64,000 nucleotides of DNA, taken from Mesostigma viride. Lineage: Eukaryota; Streptophyta; Mesostigmatophyceae; Mesostigmatales; Mesostigmataceae. The translations under genes were made by a program, and so were the position numbers. This document shows positions 1-10,869 of the stretch, one piece after another. The stretch covers positions 3,221,701 to 3,285,700 of the forward strand of contig RPFO01000406.1 in assembly GCA_009746045.1 (NCBI GenBank), written 5' to 3'. Position 1 is the stretch's first letter. Every line of letters begins with the position of its first letter. The notes beneath the pieces were generated by a model, which saw only the letters and a program-made list of their open reading frames with translations, did not search any database and was not told where the DNA came from.

Positions 1-180
1 GGCACGGGCAGCATGCTGACATCGAACAAAAATAAAATTAGCAAATGCTGGACTCCGCAGTGCCCTGTGAAGGTGGCCTGCTACTCGCATGGTTTGGATT
101 CTAATGCACCGTCCTGCCTAGCCAACGGGAACCACCAGCAACAGGCGCTGCCGCCAGCCTGCATGCGTCCAGGGGCTCAC

Positions 181-1720
181 CTTGAAGGGCGCGGTCAGGT
201 CGGTGAATGAGGCGGCCCCTGTGGCGCAGATGACGGCATTACTGCGGGGGCATGTGAGGGGGAAAGGAACAGGGGGCAAGCGAAGGGATGCATGGGACGG
301 GCAAGGGAAAATGAGCAAGAGAGAACGACCGCAACATGCCACAGGATGCCAGCGATGCATGGCCATCCACGACCCCCGCACAACTCCCGTCAGGGCCGCA
401 CAGGCGCCCGCCATGGCAGTCCATCATCGTGATGGGAGCGCGCACGTACCCATGCCCTGGGAGGACGACGGCAACAAACACCACAAGCTCCAAAAACCAT
501 CCAGGCAGTTACACCCCCGCTGACGCCGAATGGCCATCCGCTAGCTTAATTCTTCCCACCCGCAGAGGGGGGGGGGGGGGGGGGGCATGCCGTGGGCACC
601 GCCCTACTGCCAAGATGATGCAGCCACAGCACCCGCCCCCCCATCCCTCATACCTACCTAAAGCCCCCGAAACCCCAGCCTGCAAACCACACACACACAC
701 TCACACACTCACTCACTTACTCAACTGTGTCTGGCAACATGCACCGAGCCGACTGGCAAACAATTCTGTGTAACTAATAGCCGCAAGGTATGAAGAAAGG
801 CGAGAGCAAAGGTGTAAAAAATAGTACAAAGAAAGGTGCGGAGGAAGGTACAAAAGAGAAGTACAAAGAGAAAGTACAAAAGAAAAGTATAAAAGAAAAG
901 TACAAAAGAAAAGTACAAAACAAAAGTACAAAAGAAAAGTACAAAGAAATGTACAAAAGAGAAGTACAAAGAAAGGTGCAAAAGAAAAGTACAAAAGAGA
1001 AGTACAAAGAAGGGTACAAAAGAAAAGTACGAAAGAGAAGTACAAAGAGAGGTGCAAAAGAGAAAGTACGAAGAAAGGTATAACAAAAAGTACGAAGAAA
1101 GGTACAAAAGAAAAGTACAAAGAAAAGTATAAAAGAAAAGTACAAAAGAGAAAGTACAAAGAAAGGTATAACAAAAAGTAGAAAGAAAGGTACGAAGAAA
1201 ACCATCCAAGCACGCACCAGTCGCCAAACGCCCGGGCGACGGCCTGGTAGTTGTACACGTCGGCCTCCACCACCGCCGTGTCGGGTGGCAGCAACGACCG
1301 GGCCTTGACCGCGTTACGCACCAGGGCAACCACGGTGGCGCCCTCCGCCCTCAGCTGGCGCACGATCTCGCGACCTGTGCGCCCACTGGCACCGGCCACG
1401 AGCACCTTGAACCCTTCCATCGAGTGGTGCTTCTTCTTACTGTCCTGCTCCTTGCCCTCGCCCTTGCCCTCCTGCTTGGGTTCTCCCTCATCCGCTTTCC
1501 CCTCGCTCTTCTGCTTGTGTGCCCCCGCGTGTGGCGTATCGTCATGCTTTCCCTCCTGGGGCTCCTGCTTCTTATCCTGGGCCTCACTCGAGGCAGGTTC
1601 ACCCTCAGACGGTTTACCCGCAGACTCCCCTGAAGAATGCTTGCGACTGAACGCCGTCACGTCCACCCGGCGCGCTCCACCACGGAGCACCCTGCGGTCT
1701 GCACGGCCCCGTTGCACACC
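181..1720 (-). CDS. Atypical SDR / NAD(P)-binding Rossmann protein (Tic62/Ycf39/NmrA-like), 5' part
   Basis: Two exons can be read on the minus strand: about 1720 to 1218 and 241 to 181, separated by a 976-bp intron (donor GTGCGT, acceptor CCCCCGCAG). The phases join to give FGDCNAVICATGA. Exon 1 has the dinucleotide-binding loop VLVAGASGRTGREIV (GxxGxxG, about 1415-1370) followed by a beta strand and VEADVYN. DAVICATGA-like strands after it are typical of atypical short-chain dehydrogenases of the Tic62/Ycf39/NmrA group, which bind NAD(P) and often act in plastids. The 80 or so residues before the Rossmann fold are rich in K, E, G and S and follow an Arg-rich stretch (RADRRVLRGGARRV), compatible with a plastid-targeting leader, which is inference. 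No ATG heads the long frame (it opens with GTG at 1870), so the true start is unresolved and may lie in an upstream exon. The gene continues beyond the left edge after donor GTGAGC at 180. Confidence 0.72.
785..1203. repeat. Purine-rich minisatellite (GTACAAARGAAA-type)
   Basis: The plus strand repeats units of 10-15 bases built on GTACAAAGAAAGG and GTACAAAAGAAAA for about 400 bp. It fills most of the first visible intron of the SDR gene. Long translations across it (VLFFCTFLLYFSF and similar) are repeat artefacts. Confidence 0.9.
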
Positions 1721-1732
1721 CGTTGCACACCA

Positions 1733-1849
1733 GAGCACAAGGGCGAAGACAGCGGAGGACGGAGGATTTGCCACCCAATTAGCCACCCACCAGAGCACAA
1801 GAGCGAAGACAGCGGAGGACGGAGGATTTGCCACCAAATGAACCACATA
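1733..1849. repeat. Two tandem copies of a ~60-bp segment
   Basis: The block starting CCAGAGCACAAGGGCGAAGAC and ending at GGATTTGCCACC occurs at 1733-1789 and again at 1793-1847 with few differences. It lies just upstream of the SDR exon and creates a duplicated peptide in the upstream open frame, another reason not to trust that frame as protein. Confidence 0.85.
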
Positions 1850-1870
1850 ATTGGCCACCCAATTGGCCAC

Positions 1871-2640
1871 CCAATCACTAAAATAGCCTGAAAATCTGGG
1901 CTGACAGGCGCTTACTTTGGTTGTTGCCTGGCATCTATGCCCTTGAACAACGGAGGTGACTAATTATGAGACTAGAAAGCACAGCTGCTTCACTCTCACA
2001 AAACGTGACAGTGGCACCATATGGTGGTACACGCATGGATTACACGGGCCCGGTTGCCAGTAGCACAAACCGCTCCTGTAAACAGCCTTCACACCCACCG
2101 GTGCTTTTAGTGTGCATGGACGCTAATGGGTATCGAGCATGTAATATGGTCATGTACACATTACTGCATTGCTTTCAGGTCACAACTGCTGGAACCTTCA
2201 CCTTCAAAATCCACCCGATAGAAAACCATGCAACTTTCCTGAAGGACGTGGAGGTGAGGAACCCGTTAACACGTGCACTAACTAAACACCGTTGGCTGAC
2301 AGGTGTCTATTTCCTTCAAAAGTAGCATTTATCCCCCTTTTGCAAAGCAGTGGGCAGCCCAGCCGATCCAACCAGGCAATATCCTCACAACTACGTTATC
2401 GGTATGCTTAAGCGCCCCCGCGCGCGCCACTAATTGCAATTGGAACTAGCAGCATGCACATGAACCAAGGAGGATCAGCTCTATGCATGGAACCGCCGGG
2501 AAACAACCCCAACTCGTGACGAGAGGCTAGCAGCTACACGCAATCCGGCTTGGCTTGCACAAGATCAGTCTTGGGGTGACTCTGACAACTAATTCAAAGA
2601 TCCTGCGGTTGCCGACTGGGCTCGCGCCTCGCAAGTTCGG
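1871..2640. other. Intergenic, nothing recognised
   Basis: An open frame of 119 codons starts at 1966 but has no recognisable domain or coding bias. No repeat, RNA gene or promoter could be supported. Confidence 0.5.
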
Positions 2641-2652
2641 GCGCGTGCACCA

Positions 2653-2937
2653 TTGCAATACGGTGGAAGGGCGTGCACCACCCACACAACAAGCAATAGT
2701 AGGTGGGGTTCCTTTGCAGATGACTCGCCTGTTCCTTGCCGAGAGTGGGCATTCAGCCGTAAGGGGGACCCAACTGGAAACCCCCCCCTCGATGCTTTCC
2801 TGGCCGGCTGCGGACAGGCTCTTGCGACACATCCTACCTCTGCGGTGGTCGCAGAAACGACTGGGAACATTGAAGCTGGTAGTGCGACACTTGCCATCCT
2901 TGATTATGTCCTACCCGACTTAAAACAAAAACTTTAA
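2653..2937 (+). CDS. Hypothetical short ORF (94 aa), possible exon or old element fragment
   Basis: I do not recognise this product. The frame reads without interruption to a TAA at 2935 and looks moderately coding-like in composition (RWGSFADDSPVPCREW, then LDAFLAGCGQALATHP). It has no transmembrane segment, signal peptide or known motif. No partner exon with matching splice phase was found nearby. It could be a terminal exon of an unannotated gene, a relic of a mobile element, or chance. The minus-strand frames of similar length across the same stretch look like its shadows. Confidence 0.25.
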   Translation: MQYGGRACTTHTTSNSRWGSFADDSPVPCREWAFSRKGDPTGNPPLDAFLAGCGQALATHPTSAVVAETTGNIEAGSATLAILDYVLPDLKQKL

Positions 2938-2939
2938 AA

Positions 2940-3348
2940 CGGTAGCTTAGCAAGATAAATTGTGTAAGAAAGACACCGATAAGCTTGGCGTCCGGTACTG
3001 GCTGCAGACGTCGTCGTGTTGCCAATTTGCATCTTCCATATCATTCCTAGTCATCCTTGCTGGCCTCTGCTGATAGAACCACGTAGCGCGTTTGCAGGCT
3101 CCCGTACACAACCGTACACAGGAAACACGTCCACAAGCCTCGCTGCGACAGACAACAACAAGGAACCAGCGTGGCAGGCTTCGGAGTTCGGCCGGGAAGC
3201 TCTTCGGAAGTCGCTACAGTATAGTCTCTACCACGCCTGGTCACGCTACAGTATAGGACTACATAGTCGAGGTCTCTCTAGAGCTCTATCCAGGCTCTAT
3301 CTAGTCTCTGCTCAGTCTGCTGCCCATGTGCGGCGTGGGATACAACTA
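2940..3348. other. Intergenic, nothing recognised
   Basis: Mixed-composition sequence with no supportable gene; only short runs of similar words such as GTCTCTACCACG and TCTATCTAGTCTC appear near its right end. Confidence 0.5.
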
Positions 3349-3425
3349 CACGTAACTACACGTACCTATGTACACGTAACTACACGTAACTGCACGTAAC
3401 TACACGTAACTACATATAACTAACT
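3349..3425. repeat. Short tandem repeat (ACGTAACTAC)n
   Basis: About seven imperfect copies of a 10-bp unit TACACGTAAC lie head to tail. Confidence 0.85.
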
Positions 3426-3499
3426 AACAAACCACGCTGGCGCTACTGTACTGTAGTCGCTACACGTCGGTTACGTGCGTCAGCATTGGGACGTGCCGT

Positions 3500-3582
3500 G
3501 GCTCCGTCGCACTGTGAGCTCACGCCTTTAAGGACACAAAAAATGTGTCCTTAAAGGCGTGAGCTCACAGTGCGACGGAGCC
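3500..3582. repeat. Perfect 39-bp inverted repeat with 5-nt loop
   Basis: The arm at 3500-3538 (GGCTCCGTCGCACTG ... TTAAGGACACA) is matched base for base by its reverse complement at 3544-3582, with only AAAAA between them. The arms contain a GAGCTC palindrome. No target duplication is visible outside. It could be a fold-back mobile element remnant or a hairpin RNA precursor. Confidence 0.9.
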
Positions 3583-3599
3583 AACACGCCTTTTAGGAC

Positions 3600-4340
3600 C
3601 TTATACAGCACCTTATCCCTACTCGAAAAGCCGTAAGGGAAGCGTAGGCTAGCGTAGGGTAGTCTGGCAGTCAGCCTTCTTTATGTACATTTGTGCACGC
3701 GCACGTTGATTTTGCGTAGGTATACTTTGGGAGGGGCCGGGGCCACCGTTTCCGCCCTGTGTCGTATTCAATCTCTCCTGTTTCCGCTCAAGAAGAATCA
3801 GGGCGATCGATCCAAGGGCTACCTAGATTTGGGCAGGCTGCCCATGCAGCTACTGGCCTTGTCCGCGGCTGGTTCTAGTCGTGTATGCATAGCCGCCCGG
3901 TCCCCTTGGTTGCTGTTATCTAGCTGACGATTGGAGATTATCTAAGTGGCGATGCCCGGCCGGCGTTTATTCCAACCTCCTGCGTTACCAACCAACCTGG
4001 CACGGTGCTTCCGCGGGGGGGGGCGGAACCCATGACTACGCATACAAGTCATCAGCCACACTAACGGGGCGCCTGTAGATCCTTGCGCGCGTCGTTATGC
4101 GCTTGACCTTCTAACTCGTCAGCTAAGTCGCTTGGACCTTCTTAGTCGCCGGCACTAGGGCTAGCGGCAAATGATTGTTCCTGGCACCCAGCCACAATGA
4201 TAGCACGGCCTCGTCTGGAAAGCGATAATCGCTTCTTATAGTGCACGGGAATCGGGCTCAATCATTTAGTCTACTAGTACCCAGACCAGTAGCAAATTGA
4301 GATCTACAGCACATTGCTGGTGTGGGCGGTTAATTCACCT
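3600..4340. other. Intergenic upstream of the exostosin gene, nothing recognised
   Basis: No coding frame longer than about 80 codons with plausible composition. The promoter of the downstream gene must lie in the right part, but no TATA box or other element could be fixed. Confidence 0.5.
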
Positions 4341-4380
4341 CAGAGCCGTGTCTTGATCTCAGAGTTGTGACATTATCCTC

Positions 4381-7300
4381 ATGACCGTCACCCCAGCAAC
4401 GTCCTGCCAGCGTTCCCTGGTCGCACTGGCCGTAACACGGTACTGTCTTGCGCTGCTGCTACTACTGGCACCTGTAACCCAAGACATGGCCCTGGTGGCG
4501 GCGACCCAAGCAGCCAGCCGTAGCAGCCAAAGCAAGCTGTGGTTGTCGCTGCTCCCTGTGGCCCGCCCCGCCACCGACGCGGCCCACTGCATGTGGACGG
4601 GGTGCGACCGAGGCAACTGTAACTATGAGGACGGCGCCTGCCACTGCCAGTATGGGTTTGGCGGCGCGCGGTGTGACCAGTACCTGCTGCGGAGCTGCTA
4701 TTTCGGGCCGACAGATGGCAAGGGGTGGGCGCCCCCGCGCGTGCCGCCCAGCTTCACCAGTGTGTGGGACCGCAACGTGCTGGTCTCCTGCTTGTGCTTG
4801 GCCGAGCTCAAGTATGCCAACGGTCCGAGAGTGCAGCTCAACGTGAGTGCTGCGCGCAGAGTGTGGCAGGACTCAGCATGTGTTGTGGATGGGGTGGCAT
4901 GATATATACTCAATATAGCACCTTAGTGAACATGGCACACAATTGGGGGTGTTTATTGGGTGTCAAGTGTGCAATGATTGGGGCCTGGAACTTGTACTTG
5001 TGTGAATGAAGGCAAGCGTTCACCAGGGGATAGGGGGGGCGGGATGGTGGGGGGGTATGAGGGGCAGGATGGTGGGGGGTATGAGGGGCAGGATGGTGGG
5101 GGGTATGAGGGGAAGGATGGTGGGGGGTATGAGGGGCAGGATGGTGGTGGGGTATGAGGGGCAGGATGGTGGGGGGGTATGAGGGGCAGGATGGTGGGGG
5201 GTTATGAGGGGCAGGATGGTGGTGGGGTATGAGGGGCAGGATGGTGGGGGTATGAGGGGCAGGATGGTGGGGGGGTATGAGGGGCAGGATGGTGGGGGGT
5301 ATGAGGGGAAGGATGGTGGGGGAGTATGAGGGGCAGGATGGTGGGGGGGTATGAGGGGCAGGATGGTGGGGGGTATGAGGGCAGGATGGTGGGGGGTATG
5401 AGGGGCAGGATGGTGGGGGGTATGAGGGGAAGGATGGTGGGGGAGTATGAGGGGCAGGATGGTGGGGGGTATGAGGGGCAGGATGGTGGGGGGGTATGAG
5501 GGGCAGGATGGTGGGGGGGTTATGAGGGGCAGGATGGTGGGGGGGTATGAGGGGAGGATGGTGGGGGGTATGAGGGGAAGGATGGTGGGGGGTATGAGGG
5601 GCAGGATGGTGGGGGGGTTATGAGGGGCAGGATGGTGGGGGGGTATGAGGGGAGGATGGTGGGGGGGTATGAGGGGCAGGATGGTGGGGGGGTATGAGGG
5701 GCAGGATGGTGGGGGGGTATGAGGGGCAGGATGGTGGGGGGGTATCAGGGGCAGCGATGAGCCAAAGGGATGAGCTGCAGGGGGTTCATGAGACCGGTGT
5801 GCATCCGTCAGTGGAGGCAGCCGGGACTGGACGCTCCCGTGCCAGGCAGGCAACCGGAGCGCAAACCGCAGTCTCTGCGACCATCAACATGGCATGCACT
5901 AGAATGGTTGCGCATTGCCAACCAGGTGCTGCTAATCCCGGGCGTGGTGCCAGGGGTAAGCGAGAGGGGCACCCGTTGGTTCCATTCACTGGTCAAGAAA
6001 GGCCTCAGTCGTCTGCGTCGCCTGGCGCTCATGGATCCATGCTCAAGCGCAGGGGTTCCATAAAGTGGCAGCGTAAGAGGAAACTTGCAGGATTTTATGG
6101 CACGGGAGCCGGTTATTTGTGGAATTTATGTCTTGGGGGGTTGGCCACTGGTGGTGGGCCAGGCCAGAGGTCACCTTGCGTCATTGGCATTGCACGGATT
6201 GTTTACCGGATTGTTTTAAATATCTCGCGTGCGTTTTCTGACCCATGTGCACCATGTCCACAACACATGTACCCACACATACACACGCATGCACTCAAAC
6301 CACCCCTCTTGTCCCCCCTCCCCCCCTCCCCCCCCTTGTTGTATTCGCCCTCGCCACCCTCGCCACCCTCGCCCTCGCCCTCGCCCTCGCCCTCGCCCTT
6401 GCCCTCGCCCTCGCCCTCGCCCTCGCCCTCGCCCTCGTCCTCGCCCTCGCCCTCGCCCTCGCCCTCGCCCTCGCCCTCGCCCTCGCCCTCGCCCTCGCCC
6501 TCGCCCTCGCCCTCGCCCTCGCCCTCGCCCTCGCCCTCGCCCTCGCCCTCGCCCTCGCCCTCGCCCTCGCCCTCGCCCTCGCCCTCGCCCTCGCCCTCGC
6601 CCTCTCCCTGCCCCTCGCCCTGCCCCTCGCCCTGCCCCTCGCCCCTCGCCCCTCGCCCCTCGCCCCTCGCCCCTCGCCCCTCGCCCCTCGCCCCTCGCCC
6701 CTCGCCCCTCGCCCCTCGCCCCTCGCCCCTCGCCCCTCGCCCCTCGCCCCTCGCCCCTCGCCCCTCGCCCCTCGCCCCTCGCCCCTCGCCCCTCGCCCCT
6801 CGCCCCTCGCCCTTCGCCCCTCGCCCCTCGCCCCTCGCCCCTCGCCCCTCACCCCTTGCCCTCGCTGCCAGATGTGGCAAGACCACGAGTGTTTCGTGCG
6901 TGTGCCCTTGCACCGGGCTGTGGCGCGCGATCAGCTGGTGCGGATGCAGCACTCGGGCTACCACCCGGAGGAGCAAGCAGGCTACCATCCTGAGCGATCG
7001 AGCGACTACCCCCTGTCACAGCTATCGCGGGTCATGTGGGCTGACTTTGATGCTGAGACGTTTGTTGCTGCCTGCAGCCGCGCTGGGGGTCACGGCAAGC
7101 AGAAACCCAACAAGGGCAGCAGCAACGCGGGCGTTGACGACAACAGCAATGATGTGGATTTCGCTACCAATGGCACCAACATCAACCACATCCTAGCCAG
7201 CTTCGGCAGAGGCCTGAAGAAGGCCTGTGAGAAGCTGGTCGTTTCCTACGCCAGCAGCCACCAGAAGTGGCAGCAGGACAAGCTGCATAGGCCGCAGGCG

Positions 7301-8926
7301 TCCAACTGGGTGGCTGACGACGAGTGTGCACGCCAGGTCGGCAGCTGTCGACATGCCGCGAGTAACGACGGTGGCCTGCGGGGGAGAACAGCTGGTGTTG
7401 ATGGTAGCGCTACCCTGGCTCCATGCTGCGACCCTGCAGGGGGGCGCTGTCAGGGCCCCGCACCAGGCACGGAGGAGCGCACCCACTGCCAGTGCAACAA
7501 CGGGATGACGGGGGACCGTTGCGATACCCCCTGCCAGCGGGGATGCATCAATGACTGCTCTGGCCACGGCACCTGCTGGGCGCGCTGGTGCCTATGTGAC
7601 CGGGGCTGGTTTGGCATGGACTGCTCCAAGTGGGGGAACGCCAGTAGCTACCAGAAGCGGAGGGCGAATGGCCCCCTGCTGCCCCCTCCCCCCCCACCGC
7701 CGCGCCACGTGTCGGAGCTACGCATCTACGTGTATGACGTCCCCGCGTTTGTGCAGCACAACGAGCCCTGCTCTTCTTGCATCGACATGTGCGGGGGGCT
7801 CTACGACGCCGCCACCTACTTCCTCTCGCGCCTGCTGCGCGACGCGGGCCGCTTGACCCGGGATCCTGGCGAGGCACACCTCTTCTACGCGCCGCTGCGC
7901 GCGTACCCCATTAGTGGGAACGGGATGGAGGTTTCCCGCCACATCCGCGACGTGCTGTCTGTGATCCGGGACATGGGATACTTTGACCGCAGCGGCGGGC
8001 GAGACCACGTGTGGTGGGTCCAGCAGGATATCGGGGCCTGCAAGGTCACCCACCTCGTGCGGCCGGGGATTATCGTGGGGCACTACGGCCGGCTGGACGC
8101 GTGGAACGAGGCAGGGAACCACGGGGCGCACCACCCACCCTGCGTGGATCCTGGGAAGGACCTGGTCGTCCCTGCCATTGCGCCGGCGAGCACAGTGTGG
8201 GGGGGAGGGGTCATGAACGTGGCTGGCAGTGTGACGTACTTGCAGGACAAGGCTACAGCGCAGGCGCAGGCGGTGTTTCGTGATGGCTGGCAGCACGCGG
8301 ATCGTCCGACGTTCCTCTTCTTTTCGGGCGGTAACCGGCCGTTGGTGAACCCAGAGTGTGCGGACCCGGGCAATGACTCGGCCACCTGCAGGGATATGGA
8401 GTACGCGATGGGTATCCGTGCGGCGATATTTGCTTGGTTTGGGGAGAATGCGCGAGGCATGGGTGACGTGCAGATTAGTGCCCAGTATGCGAATGAACAG
8501 TACTACCCCAAGCTGCGCTCGTCCAAGTTCTGCCTTGATGTGCCTGGGTTTGGCTTCTCGGTGCGCATCCTGGACTATGTGGCATCCGGGTGCATCCCTG
8601 TGATAGTGCGGGACGACATCCTGTGGCCGTACGAGTCCTATTCATATGGAGGGGATGAGCGCAGCAACTGGCAGCAGGAGAGCCCGCAGGGGGAGTGGGA
8701 TGATTTGCCTAGGGTGCACTATCCTGAGTTCGCCGTGGCTTTCCGCAAGAAGGACATTCCCACCATGCTGGCTGCATTGCGAAACATGACTGTAAAGCGG
8801 GTTTATGACCTGCAGGCAGGGGTGCAGAGGGTTCACAAGGCATTTTTGTGGGATCATGAGTATGGGCTGGCGTACAATTACACATTGTATGGGCTAACTC
8901 GGTTGAGGGCAGCAATGAAGCTCTGA
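4381..8926 (+). CDS. EGF-like / exostosin family glycosyltransferase (GT47-like)
   Basis: Proposed exons are 4381-4842 (donor GTGAGT, phase 0), 5812-5955 (donor GTAAGC, phase 0) and 6872-8926 (acceptor CTGCCAG), giving about 886 residues. The acceptor of exon 2 is the weakest call; 5781 is an alternative out of phase with exon 1. The N terminus has a hydrophobic segment ([10 protein letters not shown]), probably a type II Golgi anchor. An EGF-like Cys module follows at about residues 70-102, a second Cys-rich EGF-like pair at about 388-456, a Pro run, then the exostosin domain from about 485 (LRIYVYDVP) to the end. It includes the family signature around [20 protein letters not shown] near residue 761, in the nucleotide-sugar binding half. 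Related proteins transfer sugars in the secretory pathway; many algal members combine EGF repeats with this domain. Acceptor and donor sugars cannot be told from sequence. The Ser/Pro or Ala/Leu runs translated just before exon 3 are intronic repeats. Confidence 0.82.
5037..5757. repeat. G-rich minisatellite, ~24-bp unit
   Basis: About 29 copies of a unit GGGCAGGATGGTGGGGGGTATGA-like, with small length changes in the G run. It lies in intron 1 of the exostosin gene. Each unit carries a G5-G7 run, so G-quadruplex formation on the plus strand is plausible (inference). Confidence 0.93.
6345..6858. repeat. CCCTCG hexamer array passing into a CCCCTCG heptamer array
   Basis: About 250 bp of (CCCTCG)n is followed by about 250 bp of (CCCCTCG)n, with three transitional CCCTGC units between. 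The array ends only 13 bases before the acceptor of the last exostosin exon and so supplies the whole pyrimidine tract of that 3' splice site. Confidence 0.93.
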
Positions 8927-8999
8927 TCGTGAGATATTATGGCACGCCTGGCGGGCACACCATGGTTAAGGAAGATTCAACCTGCCTTTACCTTATCCA

Positions 9000-9553
9000 G
9001 CCTGGCCGGCACCTCGTTACGTGGGCCGGGTCCCGCGATGCTCGATGTCGCAACGCCCGCACCTTCAAAGAACAGCTAGTAGAGGATATGGGAGGCCTAG
9101 GCCTCGCCGTGATTTGGAACAAGATGATGGACAAGGCCAAGTGGGCCCAGGTAGTAGAGGACAACGACCCCTCCCCCGTGGGGAAGCGCCCGCGTGTGCA
9201 AACATACGGGAAGCACGCCAGACAGGTCCCCTAGGGTAGAGAGCTTTGTAGATAGATGTTGTAGATAGATTAGACCGGTAGAACTGTTTGCATCCATCCA
9301 TCCATCCATCCATCCATCCATCCATCCATCCATCCATCCATCCATCCATCCATCCATCCATCCATCCATCCATCCATCCATCCATCCATCCATCCATCCA
9401 TCCATCCATCCATCCATCCATCCATCCATCCATCCATCCATCCATCCATCCATCCATCCATCCATCCATCCATCCATCCATCCATCCATCCATCGGGGTT
9501 AATGCTCCGTGACTCCCCAACGGGGGCACGAGTCCAATTAATTAATAAATTAA
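9000..9553 (+). mobile_element. 5'-truncated non-LTR retrotransposon 3' end, family 'A'
   Basis: The insertion is bounded by a 12-bp target duplication TTACCTTATCCA (8988-8999 and 9554-9565) and sits about 70 bp after the exostosin stop. It carries the C-terminal end of a LINE ORF2 ([18 protein letters not shown], stop near 9234), a CATC microsatellite (9291-9495), the sequence CGGGGTTAATGCTCC, a hairpin with GCTCC/GGAGC-type arms (one arm mutated here) and a TTAA-rich tail. A second copy lies at 61949-62546 and a short one at 29718-29838. The ORF2 end is homologous to that of family B (GLSVIWRQMVRKDRW). Family names A-D are mine. Confidence 0.85.
9291..9495. repeat. (CATC)n microsatellite, ~50 copies
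   Basis: An uninterrupted tetranucleotide run inside the 3' untranslated part of the family A element. Other copies at 29775 and 62470 carry only two to four units, so the run expanded after insertion or varied among source copies. Confidence 0.97.
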
Positions 9554-9811
9554 TTACCTTATCCACGTTTGTCGAGTCATCCAGGATGATGGAGATTAAT
9601 TAATTAATTAATTAGGAACATAACTCCGTTGGGAGTATCTGTAGCACATATCCCTGAGAAGGGGCATATGGCTTTTAATACATTCCAGGCTACTTCATGC
9701 AAGGGTGGGAATGTAAGCTTACCCTTGCTCTAGGTGCACCAGGGCACCTGCACCCTCATGATCTATCACGCTATGCCCAGCTAAGGGGGAGCATGTCATG
9801 TGGGGGAAGAT

Positions 9812-9874
9812 TAATTAATTAATTAATTAATAGACATAATTAATCGAGCTCGGTGAACGGCGGGAGCTGGTTGG
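9812..9874 (-). mobile_element. 63-bp retroelement insertion with 10-bp TSD
   Basis: Flanked by GGGGGAAGAT at 9802-9811 and 9875-9884. It consists of a (TTAA)n tail and a short piece matching the LINE ORF2 near 22000 (CGAGCTCGGTGAACGGCGG). The exact right edge is blurred by the G run. Confidence 0.6.
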
Positions 9875-9925
9875 GGGGGAAGATCATCATGGCTATACAA
9901 GAGCTAGGGTATGGCTTCTCAGCAG

Positions 9926-9954
9926 CCAACGGGAGCACGAGTCTAATTAATTAA
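9926..9954 (+). mobile_element. 29-bp family A micro-insertion
   Basis: Only the last bases of the family A hairpin (CCAACGGGAGCACGAG) plus TCTAATTAATTAA are present, between two copies of TTCTCAGCAG (9916-9925 and 9955-9964). The related sequence near 58945 lacks the insert. Confidence 0.8.
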
Positions 9955-10042
9955 TTCTCAGCAGGGAGTGACTCCCTGCATGGGCACTGCATAATAAAAT
10001 AAAACTAGGCATCATCTGGAGGGTGGCTCATCATAGGCACAC

Positions 10043-10869
10043 ATTAATTAATTAATTAATAGACACGTGACTGCGTCACGTGAGCATAAGTCCTCAGTGG
10101 GAGGGGAACATGGGATGGAATGGATGGTATAAGCTATCTAGGTCCTAGTTACAGGGGTGTGGGCACCGCGGCCCGAATCGCTATGAATGCCATACTTGGT
10201 CACACGCGGAGCCCCCACAGGCTTGGGGGTGGTCTCCTTCATCACTACTTGCCATCTATCCTTGCGCACCATCTGCCTCCATATTACAGACAAACCAGGA
10301 GGCTGCCCGGGGGTGAGCCCGTCACGTCTAGTGTAGCACATGTCCATGCCGAGTCTATCACGAAATGTCCACGGGTGGCGGCCCTGCCGCGCGCGGCTGG
10401 GGGCACGCCAGGTTAGGACATATCGCCCAGGCTGGGCGGGCTTGGTGCCAGCTAGTCTATCTGAGGCATCTACCTGATCTGTGCGGGCCAGGTGCCCGGC
10501 TAGGCCCAGGCGCCTGTGCCTAATAATGTGGGAAACATAGGGCAAATTAGCGTACAATCCCTCATTACTAATGTGCAAACCAAAGGGGATGTTAAGGGCC
10601 TTGCGCAGCATCTTGGTGACGGCGCCGTCGAGTCGTTGCTCCAGCTCCTGCGTCAGTGCCCACGTCTCGGCGCCGTAGGTCAGGATCGTCAGAATGACGA
10701 CCTTGAAGAGGTCACGCTTGACGATCCGGGGTAGGGCGGGGTTAAGCTCCACCAGCGGCGGTGGTCATGGAGGTGCGCCCACGCCATGCCGATCCGTGTC
10801 GTCATGTCGTCCTCGCAGTCGGGAAGCCAACTGCTGAGCTCAGCCTGAAGCGGCCTGAAGGAGGGTAGT
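10043..10869 (-). pseudogene. Family B LINE: C-terminal ORF2 and 3' end, split by the LTR element
   Basis: The minus strand reads from 10869 to the (TTAA)n tail at 10043, and the upstream part continues at 18810-18725 on the far side of the LTR element. Codons 10752-10138 are open (204 aa): ILTYGAETWALTQELEQRLD, then HRRLGLAGHLARTD. These are typical of the post-RT region of non-LTR retrotransposons. The split part supplies SWLPDCEDDMTTRIGMAWAH and, beyond the LTR element, ALALGMAGPPPTLRLLDDAE. The 3' end carries the palindrome CACGTGACTGCGTCACGTG before the TTAA tail. The 10044-10460 part is nearly identical to 27613-28030, indicating recent activity. RT catalytic motifs are not present in this copy, so it cannot be autonomous. 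Confidence 0.82.

Larger units (their letters stand above)
9588..10042 (-). mobile_element. Family D retroelement 3' end, carrying two tiny nested insertions
   Basis: In minus orientation the 3' tail (TTAATTAATT, then AACATAACTCCGTTGGGAGT) matches the 3' region of the element at 57169-59207 (reverse complement of about 58870-59180). The copy is interrupted at 9812-9874 and 9926-9954 by other retroelement 3' pieces. Its right end abuts the family B tail at 10043. Confidence 0.75.

Noticed and set aside
713..1210. C-terminal Phe/Leu/Tyr-rich part of the minus-strand SDR frame
   Set aside because: Intronic GTACAAARGAAA repeat; a donor at 1217 and a phase-compatible exon at 241-181 explain the gene better.
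5020..5853. Pro/His/Ile/Leu-rich minus-strand ORF of 277 codons
   Set aside because: Shadow of the 24-bp minisatellite.
5694..5955. Plus-strand frame from 5694 as part of the exostosin exon
   Set aside because: Composition and phase favour the other frame ([16 protein letters not shown]), which joins exon 3 in phase 0.
6203..6988. Gly/Glu/Ala/Arg-rich minus-strand proteins and long Ser/Pro or Ala/Leu plus-strand N terminus before the exostosin exon
   Set aside because: CCCTCG/CCCCTCG arrays; the proper acceptor at 6871 starts the exon.
9065..9566. MDGW or IHPS repeat proteins
   Set aside because: (CATC)n microsatellite in a LINE 3' end.
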